NCBI GenBank assembly: GCA_003157315.1
Contig: PMJE01000252.1
Coordinates: 4,167-9,213 of the forward strand
Length of the DNA stretch: 5,047 bases
Origin: Myxococcales bacterium
GTDB lineage: Bacteria > Myxococcota > Polyangia > Fen-1088
Direction: 5' to 3'
The notes beneath the pieces are model-generated. The model was not told the origin of the DNA. It saw only the letters and a list, made by a program, of their open reading frames with translations, and searched no databases. Of this stretch, positions 1 through 5,047 are shown one piece after another. The position numbers were made by a program, and so were the translations under genes. How positions within the stretch are numbered: the first letter of the stretch is position 1; each line of letters opens with the position of its first letter.

Positions 1-636
1 CTCGACAACCCGCAGGCCGGCCCCTTTGCACGAGGGGCAAGGCTTGCGCGCGACCGAGCCCTCGCCGCGGCACAACGGACAGGTGGTCGAGATCCTGAGG
101 AAGCCTTGTGCGTGCACGACCTGGCCACGACCACGACACTGCGGACAGGCCTCGCGCGATGTGCCCTGCTCCGCGCCCGATCCAGCGCAATCCTGGCAGA
201 CAACCCGCCTTTGCACCTTCACTTCCTTGGTCGCGCCGGTCGCCACCTCGGCCAAGGTCAACTGAACCTGCGTCTCGATGTCAGCCCCCCGCCCGGTGCC
301 ATGACCCATGCCTCCGGCAAATCCGCCGCCAAACATGTCGCCGAAGATGTCCGAGAAGGCCGAGAAGATGTCGCTCACATTGCCAAAACCGCCACCAAAA
401 CCGCTACCGCGTGGCCCCTCGTGACCGTAGCGATCGTAGAGCGCACGCTTTTCGGGGTCCGACAGCACCTGGTAGGCCTCGGACGCCTCTTTGAAGCGCG
501 CCTCGGACTCATTGTCGCCGGGGTTCCGGTCGGGATGTAGCTCAAGCGCAAGTTTGCGATATGCCCGCTTCAACTCGGACGCATCGGCCTGGCGTGATAC
601 GCCGAGCACCTGGTAGTAGTCTTGTTTTTCACTCAC
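1..636 (-). CDS. dnaJ: Chaperone protein DnaJ (Hsp40), 3' end beyond window
   Basis: Co-chaperone that stimulates the DnaK ATPase and delivers unfolded clients in the cytoplasm. The 212 visible codons show the type-I DnaJ order. A J domain spans about residues 5-72, with HPD at 34-36 and the closing [10 protein letters not shown] Gly/Phe-rich stretch follows (about 77-115) with repeated DIF motifs. The cysteine-rich zinc domain carries all four CxxCxGxG repeats: CQDCAGSG at 147, CPQCRGRG at 164, CPLCRGEG at 186 and CPSCKGAG at 200. The second half of the substrate-binding domain and the dimerisation tail lie off the left edge. The chosen start is GTG at 636, giving MSEKQDYY, which fits the usual two to five residues before DYY. 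No good ribosome-binding site precedes it. In-frame ATGs at 678 and 687 with no stop in between are possible alternatives. No dnaK or grpE is visible nearby. The family is certain; the start is less so. Confidence 0.96.
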   Translation of the reverse strand, partial: MSEKQDYYQVLGVSRQADASELKRAYRKLALELHPDRNPGDNESEARFKEASEAYQVLSDPEKRALYDRYGHEGPRGSGFGGGFGNVSDIFSAFSDIFGDMFGGGFAGGMGHGTGRGADIETQVQLTLAEVATGATKEVKVQRRVVCQDCAGSGAEQGTSREACPQCRGRGQVVHAQGFLRISTTCPLCRGEGSVARKPCPSCKGAGLRVVE

Positions 637-865
637 GGGACGACTGGTTAGCGTACTCGAAAACCGCTCCGCCGCCATAGGCTGCATGCTCGCTGGCCAG
701 CAGCGGCCGACGGCATTGGTTGGATTGGTGGCGTCGAGCAGGCTTCACAGCTTGTCGGCAGCCGCTTGATACTGAATACTGGTCTTTGTGCCGCATCAGT
801 TTGTCGTCGCCTTGTCTGTCTCGAATCGCCCTCGCGCTCGGCGAGCGGGGCTGGAGTAGTCGGCT
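637..865. promoter_or_regulatory. Divergent intergenic region between dnaJ and the Nudix gene
   Basis: These 229 bases separate two outward-facing genes, so promoters for both should lie here, unless dnaJ starts at 678 or 687. I found no convincing paired -35/-10 boxes on either strand. TTGATA at 766-771 resembles a -35 box for the Nudix gene, but no -10 sits at proper spacing. Other visible structure is a perfect 10-bp palindrome GCTGGCCAGC (692-701), a tandem ATACTG pair with 7-bp period (769-781), and a small CGCTC/GAGCG hairpin (835-847). No CIRCE heat-shock operator and no clear sigma-32-type promoter was seen. The regulatory role is inferred from position only. Confidence 0.4.
853..856 (+). 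promoter_or_regulatory. Ribosome-binding site of the Nudix gene
   Basis: GGAG lies 9 nt before the TTG at 866. An in-frame TAG at 857-859 rules out any start further upstream. Together these fix the unusual TTG as the start. Confidence 0.7.
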
Positions 866-1432
866 TTGCCTCGTCGCTTTTCCGACGACCCCGCGGCCTG
901 GCAGGCACTCAGCCCCACCTATCTCTTCCGCAAGCCGCCCTGGTTGGTACTGCGCCACCAGGGGTTCCGCCTGCCCAGTGGGCATGAGATTCCCGACTAC
1001 TGGATCGCGGAGTACCCCCCTTGGGTCAACGTCGTCGCGGTGACCGCGGCAGATGAGGTGGTCCTGATCCGACAGTACCGTCCTGGATCGGGCGACGTGC
1101 ACTACGAGATCCCGGCCGGGGTTGTCGACCCAGGTGAGGACATCGAGGCCGCGGCCCGGCGCGAGCTAGTCGAGGAGACCGGCTACCGTGGCGGTCGCTG
1201 GTCGGTGCTCACCCGTCTCTCGGCCAACCCTGCCCTGCAGAACAACGTCACCACCTCCTATCTTGCCGAAGGCGTGGCCCCCCTGGGCTGTGCCCAACCC
1301 GAGGCGACCGAGGATCTGCGCGTTCACTTGGTGCCGCTAGCCGAAATCCCCTCTCTGATTGACAGCGGCGACATGATCCAAGCCCTGCACACCGCGCCTT
1401 TGCTGCGCTACCTGCTGCGCCGGCACGGGTGA
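866..1432 (+). CDS. Nudix hydrolase, ADP-ribose/ADP-sugar pyrophosphatase type
   Basis: Predicted cytoplasmic Mg-dependent hydrolase of a nucleoside diphosphate linked to another group, most likely ADP-ribose or an ADP-sugar, giving AMP plus a sugar phosphate. The Nudix box is complete at residues 85-107 (G85, E91, R99-E100, E103-E104, G106), so all catalytic glutamates are present. It is preceded by RQYRPG and YEIPAG, typical of the ADP-ribose pyrophosphatase branch. A proline (P122) lies 15 residues after the box, a spacing associated with ADP-ribose-type members, in the motif NPALQNN. At 188 residues the length is normal for this branch. The start is TTG at 866, supported by GGAG and by a stop three codons upstream. 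There is no signal peptide or membrane segment. The gene is divergent from dnaJ and convergent with the VWA gene, so it is probably transcribed alone. Family is very secure; substrate is inferred. Confidence 0.93.
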   Translation: MPRRFSDDPAAWQALSPTYLFRKPPWLVLRHQGFRLPSGHEIPDYWIAEYPPWVNVVAVTAADEVVLIRQYRPGSGDVHYEIPAGVVDPGEDIEAAARRELVEETGYRGGRWSVLTRLSANPALQNNVTTSYLAEGVAPLGCAQPEATEDLRVHLVPLAEIPSLIDSGDMIQALHTAPLLRYLLRRHG

Positions 1433-1441
1433 GCTTCAGAG

Positions 1442-1456
1442 GAGGCAGCCGGCCTC
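1442..1456. terminator. Weak hairpin between convergent genes
   Basis: GAGGC (1442-1446) and GCCTC (1452-1456) form a 5-bp stem with a 5-nt loop. It lies in the 22-bp gap after the Nudix stop and runs into the stop codon of the convergent VWA gene (1455-1457). No T-run follows on either strand, so it is not a canonical intrinsic terminator. It is listed because it is the only structure at the site where two transcripts meet. Confidence 0.2.
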
Positions 1457-2582
1457 AGTACGAACAATCCCTCACGGCAGGAGTGTGCCCGGCCATCAGG
1501 TCGGAGCAGGAGGATCCGGAAAATACGAGCGTGGATGAGTCGGAGAGACTCCACCCCCCCTGCTGGCCACTCGAATCGGGCGCCACGCTCCTGCCGTTGA
1601 TTGTCACATCCAATTGATCCGAATTGTTGGGCGCGCGCCACAAGGAGAACCGGCACAGGTTCGCCTCCGCCAAGCTCATGATAGTGTCGAGTTGCTGGCC
1701 CAACCCGGTCGAGTCCGTTGCCGCGAAAAACTGCGAGCCGCTGTTGAAACTAGCCGCATTGGCGGCTGCGATCTCGGTCAGGCAGTCTGTGCTCTGTGCA
1801 TCGCCATTGAGCGCGACGACGAACGTCTGTACGCCGACATTCTTCGCCCCCAGCTTGGAAGCCTCATTGACCGCCACGCTACAAGGCGAACCATCCGAAA
1901 AATCGCCCGCACAGGTTGGATCTTGATCAGTCATCAGCAAGACAAACTGAAAAAGGTGTGGCTGAAATCCCTCCCTCCCGAAGGACTCACGGCAGTGACC
2001 CAATGCCAAGGGAGATGGTGAATCGTCCCCCGCGATCGGGCAACCCGCATCACCTGATCCGCACGCCATCTGAGTCGCGATGCTAGTCGACTGGTTGGGC
2101 GCGGGCGAAACCGAAACCTGGCCCGCACAACAAGTCGCCCCGTTGCTGCAGTCGCTAGACCAAGGGAATAGCTCGAGACCAAACTGAATGTTTGGATGAT
2201 TCTGAATCGCCGCCAGAATGGCCTGTTGAGCTGCCTGCCACCTGGTGGTCGTCGGATCGAACGCGTGCTGCTGCATAGATGTGGAACGGTCGAGGGCAAT
2301 GATCATCTCAACCGAGTTCGGCACTAGCGAGATGTAGTGAGGGTTCGGACATTCATCCGAACCGTTGAAATGCCGCCGGTCACTCGAACTAAACTGGTCG
2401 ATGGACGCGTCCGGGCCCTCAACTTCACCTGTTCCGCTAGCATCCATCCCGGCATCGTCCACCGCCCCAGGTAGCTGGACTGGCCAGGTACACGATACCC
2501 CGGCCAGAACCAGCAGCCATGAGGCGCTCGCCAGGCATCGGCGCTTGCGCCGGCCTGCTCGCCTTGCCTCGATCGCGATCAC
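1455..2582 (-). CDS. Secreted VWA-domain protein, probable lipoprotein
   Basis: Predicted envelope protein with a von Willebrand factor A domain, a metal-dependent protein-binding fold. The 375-residue product begins with a basic n-region (residues 7-15) and a hydrophobic stretch (about 17-30) ending in VSC at 31. This suggests a signal peptide and perhaps lipidation, although the -3 residue is Gly rather than Leu. A low-complexity acidic linker (about 40-68) follows. The VWA domain spans about 90-305: MIDAS DxSxS at D98/S100/S102, then LLMTDQDP with D219, then NVGVQTFVVAL and a final helix near 294-304. A cysteine-containing tail (C310, C359, C373) resembles a beta-rich extension seen in myxobacterial VWA proteins. 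Thirteen cysteines lie after C31, suggesting disulfides. The GTG start overlaps the FecR stop by 4 nt, with GGAG 10 nt upstream, so it is translationally coupled. Its ligand is unknown; sensing or adhesion is inference. Confidence 0.87.
   Translation of the reverse strand: MIAIEARRAGRRKRRCLASASWLLVLAGVSCTWPVQLPGAVDDAGMDASGTGEVEGPDASIDQFSSSDRRHFNGSDECPNPHYISLVPNSVEMIIALDRSTSMQQHAFDPTTTRWQAAQQAILAAIQNHPNIQFGLELFPWSSDCSNGATCCAGQVSVSPAPNQSTSIATQMACGSGDAGCPIAGDDSPSPLALGHCRESFGREGFQPHLFQFVLLMTDQDPTCAGDFSDGSPCSVAVNEASKLGAKNVGVQTFVVALNGDAQSTDCLTEIAAANAASFNSGSQFFAATDSTGLGQQLDTIMSLAEANLCRFSLWRAPNNSDQLDVTINGRSVAPDSSGQQGGWSLSDSSTLVFSGSSCSDLMAGHTPAVRDCSY
2579..2582 (-). other. GTGA stop/start overlap, FecR to VWA gene
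   Basis: The FecR gene stop TGA (2581-2579) overlaps the VWA gene start GTG (2582-2580). Such 4-nt overlaps usually mean re-initiation by the same ribosome and fixed stoichiometry. A GGAG at 2596-2593 on the minus strand, 10 nt upstream, supports this start. Confidence 0.85.
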
Positions 2583-3742
2583 GGCCCGGTTGCTCCGCGC
2601 AGTCTCGCGGCCAGTTTGGTCACCTCGTCGCGACGCTCGCTATTCGGATAGCGCGCCAGGAAAGATTCCACCTCGGAAAGCGCCGCGGCCTTGTCGCCGA
2701 CCCGGGCCAAGGTTTCCAGGATCGACAGATCCGTCTCTGCCCGCAGCAACCCGTTGGGGAAACGCGTCCGGCAGGCGACCCACGCCTTTACTGCCGCCCG
2801 AGGTCTGCCAAGGCCATCACGCAAAATCCGGCCCATCTCATAGGCCGCATTCTCCGCTGCTGGCCCCACGCCCTTCGCACAGTGATTCAGCATCGTGAGT
2901 GCATCTTCCGGGCGGCCTTCGCCCAGTGCTGTCCGCGCCTCCGCCAGTTCCACGCCGGCCGGACCGTTCTCGACGGGCGCCGGACTTGCCACAGCAGACA
3001 CTCGCCGCAAAGACGCGCCCGCCGGGGACGGCCGGTGCTCCCCCTCCGAGGAAGACAGCCCACGGATCGGTCCAGCCCACGAATCCCCCTGGACTAGCCG
3101 AACTGACCGAGCGCCACGCCACACCTCGACAACACCTAGCTCGACCTCAACCGAAACTCGATCATCGTCTACGCCGACGTGGAACTTGGTACCCACGACG
3201 GAAATAACATACGGTCCGGCGGACACTGCAAATCTGGCTCCCGGAGCCTGATGGGGAACCTCGAACCTGGCTTGGCCGCGCTCGACAGAAGGCCGGTGTT
3301 CAGCGTCCCAGCTCAGCACAGAGTTGGCATCGAGTTCGACTCCGGCACCCCCGACCAATGCTACACGGGCTTTCTCGCCTCGACCGGTTCGCACCGGCGT
3401 GGCAGACAAAACCTGGGATGCAATCCGGGTTGCCACCGGGCCGGGCTGTGGAACCGACGCAACCGCGGGAGCAACCCGCTTGGCGGGCAAATGGGTGGGA
3501 CGCGTGGCCGGGACCATCCACAGTACGGCCACCACACCGACAGCGACCAATGCCCCGGTAAGGGCCGGGAGCGCCAAAGACCTAGCCCGACGCGCCGGCG
3601 GATCTTGGCTCGACTGCAAGCCCTCGATCTGAGCCCAGACCCGACGCCGCGCCACCTCGTCCCCAGTGCGCTGCCGCGCTGCCTCCAAAGTCTCGCTCAA
3701 CCACTTCTCCGTGCGATCGGATTCGTGTGTAAGCCACTTCAT
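2579..3742 (-). CDS. FecR-domain transmembrane anti-sigma/regulator with TPR-like C terminus
   Basis: Predicted inner-membrane partner of the upstream ECF sigma factor: it would bind sigma in the cytoplasm and receive a signal outside the membrane. The 387-residue product has a charged cytoplasmic segment (1-55), one membrane span (about 56-77) and a Pro/Ala-rich linker (78-108). The FecR beta-rich domain follows (about 110-225), with LSATPVRTGRGEKARV, a GxRFAVSAG stretch and the hallmark GTKFHV at 184-189. After another linker (226-262), an Ala/Leu-rich helical region (about 263-382) looks like TPR-type repeats, with AEARTALGEGRPEDAL and RYPNS elements. No zinc-type (HxxxCxxC) anti-sigma motif is present. 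ATG at 3742 is chosen because GGAGG lies 8 nt upstream and it overlaps the sigma stop. A longer in-frame extension to 3820 runs inside the sigma gene and is rejected. FecR assignment is firm; direct anti-sigma activity is inferred from family and gene order. Confidence 0.9.
   Translation of the reverse strand: MKWLTHESDRTEKWLSETLEAARQRTGDEVARRRVWAQIEGLQSSQDPPARRARSLALPALTGALVAVGVVAVLWMVPATRPTHLPAKRVAPAVASVPQPGPVATRIASQVLSATPVRTGRGEKARVALVGGAGVELDANSVLSWDAEHRPSVERGQARFEVPHQAPGARFAVSAGPYVISVVGTKFHVGVDDDRVSVEVELGVVEVWRGARSVRLVQGDSWAGPIRGLSSSEGEHRPSPAGASLRRVSAVASPAPVENGPAGVELAEARTALGEGRPEDALTMLNHCAKGVGPAAENAAYEMGRILRDGLGRPRAAVKAWVACRTRFPNGLLRAETDLSILETLARVGDKAAALSEVESFLARYPNSERRDEVTKLAARLRGATGP
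3739..3742 (-). other. ATGA stop/start overlap, sigma to FecR gene
   Basis: The sigma-factor stop TGA (3741-3739) overlaps the FecR gene start ATG (3742-3740). This indicates translational coupling of regulator to sigma factor, as is common for sigma/anti-sigma pairs. Confidence 0.9.
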
Positions 3743-4326
3743 GTGTTTATCCTCCGCGCCGCCTTGACGAGTTCTGCCCGGGCGTGGCGCAGCCGGGACC
3801 AGACCGTGTTGGGAGGACATCCCATCACGTTGGCGATTTCATTCACGCCCAATCCCTCGATCTCGAACAGGACGAGGACCATCCGCTTCTTGGGTGACAA
3901 CTTGGCCAGCAGCCGATCAAGCAGCCGCAACTCCGATGCCTTTTCGGCCGGGTCAGGCTGGGGCTCGGGTTCGGTCTCATGCCAGGGCAGAATCGACAGG
4001 AATGAACGCATGCGTCGCCGCCGGCCCAGGTGGGAGGCATGGCGAGCGACGATGCGATAGATCCAGGTCGATAGCTGGGCCTCCCCGCGAAATTGCTTCA
4101 GCCCGCGAAAGACCGCGACGAACACGTCCTGGGCAGCATCCTCGCGTTCCTCTGCAGGCACTCCAAGCGCGCTCAAGAAACGAAATACCGGCTGTGAGTA
4201 GCGCTCATAGAGCGCCCGCCACGCAAGCGGATCCCCACTGCGGACCCGTTCAACCAACGCATGGTCGTCTGGCTTTTGTCGCTGACTTCCCGCGGGTTTC
4301 TGTTGGTTCATGTTCACCGGCGGCAT
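3739..4326 (-). CDS. ECF-type RNA polymerase sigma-70 family sigma factor
   Basis: Directs RNA polymerase core to a dedicated promoter set, probably under control of the FecR-like protein encoded directly downstream. With the ATG at 4326 the product is 195 residues, the usual ECF length. Region 2 spans about 24-105: EDAAQDVF at 62-69 lies in the core-binding helices and STWIYRIVARHA at 86-97 in the -10 recognition segment, followed by a basic LGRRRRMR. A Pro/Glu-rich linker covers about 114-128. Region 4 (about 139-191) contains LSPKKRMVLVLFEIEGLGVNEIANVMG and the helix-turn-helix ending CPPNTVWSRLRHAR, where most ECFs read GTVKSRL. Regions 1 and 3 are absent, as expected. Start choice is uncertain: TTG 4341, ATG 4326 and ATG 4311 are in frame and none has a good Shine-Dalgarno. 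The family call is very secure; the signal and regulon are unknown. Confidence 0.95.
   Translation of the reverse strand: MPPVNMNQQKPAGSQRQKPDDHALVERVRSGDPLAWRALYERYSQPVFRFLSALGVPAEEREDAAQDVFVAVFRGLKQFRGEAQLSTWIYRIVARHASHLGRRRRMRSFLSILPWHETEPEPQPDPAEKASELRLLDRLLAKLSPKKRMVLVLFEIEGLGVNEIANVMGCPPNTVWSRLRHARAELVKAARRINT
3751..3755 (-). promoter_or_regulatory. Ribosome-binding site of the FecR gene
   Basis: Minus-strand GGAGG sits 8 nt before the ATG at 3742, inside the last codons of the sigma gene. It is the strongest Shine-Dalgarno match in the window, and it decides between this ATG and an in-frame candidate at 3820. Confidence 0.85.
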
Positions 4327-4380
4327 AAAGGTTTCGCCCAAGATTACTTTGCTAGAGTAGTTAGTGCCCCTGGTCGACCT

Positions 4381-4396
4381 GCTTCGTCACCGAAGC
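4381..4396 (-). other. Perfect hairpin enclosing a stop codon
   Basis: On the minus strand GCTTCG, loop GTGA, CGAAGC form a perfect 6-bp stem with a GNRA-class tetraloop. The stop codon TGA (4389-4387) of the gene entering from the right lies in the loop. No T-run follows, so it is not a standard intrinsic terminator. It could be an mRNA-stabilising or processing element, or a weak attenuator, between this gene and the sigma gene. The role is inference. Confidence 0.45.
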
Positions 4397-5047
4397 GACA
4401 TGCCTAAAGCGAGGCCTGCGTCACCAAAGACGCTTGGAGTCGAAAAGGCAGTTTCATTGGTATTTGGGTCAACGTATCTATAGCGCAGAGCGGCCTTGGC
4501 GAAGTCGAGAGAAAGCCGCAAGAAAAGGCGCTTCCCCAAGGGCATTTGCATGCCTCCGGTCACCGCGCCTGCGGCCGCAAAGCGGTAATCCCATTGCACA
4601 TTCGTCTGGTACCTCGCTCCGAGAATCCAGAAATCGAGCTGCCCTGCCAGGCCCAGCTGCAGTTCCACGGCAGATATCGCGCGCCTCCACATGACCTCAA
4701 GGCCTGCAGGAACACGAACCACATCTCCCCGGCCGCCATTCCAATCGCGCTCGGTCGGGCCAGACACACCGCCCCACAGGCGGACCATGAGACCGGTATC
4801 CGTGCGTGCACCCAGCGTGCGAGCGAGGGAGAGCCGCAGTTCATAGGGTTCCAGTCCTGCCATCTGGCTGGCAAGTCTTTGGGAGATGGCGAGTGAGATA
4901 TCCCACCTGGCCCTTGTCATGAGTCGCGGGGCTGCGCTGACGGGCGCGGGCGGGTTGGCAGGTGCTGGGGACGCCACAGGGATCGGCGGACTCTTGCGGG
5001 GGGCTTCCTCCACGTCCGGCAGCTCAACTTCCTCGAGGTAGCGCTGA
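4387..5047 (-). CDS. Unrecognised protein, beta-strand-rich C-terminal part (5' end beyond window)
   Basis: Only the last 219 codons are visible; the frame is open to the right edge, so the start lies outside. A GTG at 5013 exists, but it sits just before a proline/alanine-rich stretch without signal peptide or clear ribosome site, so it is probably internal. Visible residues 16-40 form a low-complexity linker (PPIPVASPAPANPPAPV). Residues about 45-219 alternate polar and hydrophobic residues, as in ELRLSLARTLG, GLMVRLWGGV, AVELQLGLAGQLDFWILGARY and RLFLRLSLDFAKAALRYRYV. They are rich in Gly, Arg and aromatic residues, with turn-like segments between. This resembles an outer-membrane beta-barrel or another all-beta domain, but the last residue is Arg rather than the Phe typical of many barrels. 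I do not recognise the family. It reads toward the sigma gene 45-75 nt away and may share its operon. Confidence 0.7.
   Translation of the reverse strand, partial: QRYLEEVELPDVEEAPRKSPPIPVASPAPANPPAPVSAAPRLMTRARWDISLAISQRLASQMAGLEPYELRLSLARTLGARTDTGLMVRLWGGVSGPTERDWNGGRGDVVRVPAGLEVMWRRAISAVELQLGLAGQLDFWILGARYQTNVQWDYRFAAAGAVTGGMQMPLGKRLFLRLSLDFAKAALRYRYVDPNTNETAFSTPSVFGDAGLALGMSLR

Noticed and set aside
106..540. Open frames on the plus strand across the dnaJ region
   Set aside because: They are antisense to the J domain and zinc-finger coding sequence, which is unambiguous on the minus strand.
645..662. TTAGCGTACTCG resembling half of a CIRCE heat-shock operator before dnaJ
   Set aside because: It lacks the required inverted second half (GAGTGCTAA) at 9-nt spacing, so the likeness is chance.
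766..800. TTGATA as a -35 box of a Nudix promoter
   Set aside because: No -10-like hexamer occurs 16-18 bases downstream, so the promoter is not supported.
629..1102. 157-codon open frame on the minus strand opposite the 5' part of the Nudix gene
   Set aside because: It overlaps the Nudix gene antisense and the dnaJ start out of frame, and shows no recognisable motif. The Nudix box on the other strand is decisive.
2365..2898. 177-codon open frame on the plus strand
   Set aside because: Pro/Arg/Ser-rich translation antisense to the VWA and FecR genes; no domain, no convincing start context.
3743..3820. 26-residue N-terminal extension of the FecR protein from 3820
   Set aside because: It lies entirely inside the sigma gene; the ATG at 3742 has a GGAGG at ideal spacing and gives a normal FecR N terminus.
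3179..4060. 293-codon open frame on the plus strand, opposite the FecR and sigma genes
   Set aside because: Its translation is low-complexity, rich in Arg/Gly/Ser/Pro with no domain, and it runs fully antisense to two well-supported conserved genes. Long antisense frames are expected in GC-rich DNA.
1..5047. CRISPR arrays, tRNA or rRNA genes, insertion sequences
   Set aside because: No regular repeat-spacer pattern, no cloverleaf-like segment, no transposase motif and no terminal inverted repeats were seen.

Overview
The window is GC-rich (roughly 60% by eye) and gene-dense, with GTG and TTG starts and very short gaps. The gene content suggests a myxobacterial or other deltaproteobacterial-type chromosome (Myxococcota-like). 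It combines an ECF-type sigma factor with a CPPNTVWSRLRHAR region 4, a FecR-type membrane protein, and a cysteine-rich von Willebrand A (VWA) protein with a secretion signal. The taxonomic call is inference from gene style; there is no rRNA or other direct marker.

Layout. Positions 1-636 (minus) hold the N-terminal 212 codons of dnaJ, cut by the left edge at the end of the zinc-finger domain. Positions 637-865 are a divergent intergenic region. Positions 866-1432 (plus) encode a 188-residue Nudix hydrolase of the ADP-ribose/ADP-sugar pyrophosphatase type, starting at TTG behind a GGAG. After a 22-bp convergent gap, the rest of the window is minus-strand genes. In transcription order (right to left) these are: the 3' part of an unrecognised gene with beta-strand-like sequence behind a proline-rich linker (4387 to beyond the right edge); an ECF sigma factor (stop at 3739); a single-pass FecR-domain protein with a helical-repeat C terminus (2579-3742); and a VWA-domain exported protein, probably a lipoprotein (1455-2582).

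The sigma, FecR and VWA genes are joined by two 4-nt stop/start overlaps (ATGA at 3739-3742, GTGA at 2579-2582), so they are almost certainly co-transcribed and translationally coupled. The simplest model is a cell-envelope signalling unit. The FecR-like protein would span the inner membrane, hold or activate the sigma factor on its cytoplasmic side, and receive input outside the membrane, perhaps from the VWA protein or the upstream beta-rich protein. This model is inference; no TonB-dependent receptor of the classical Fec type is visible. The dnaJ and Nudix genes are ordinary housekeeping-type neighbours with no evident link to the module. No RNA genes, mobile elements, CRISPR arrays or strong intrinsic terminators were seen.
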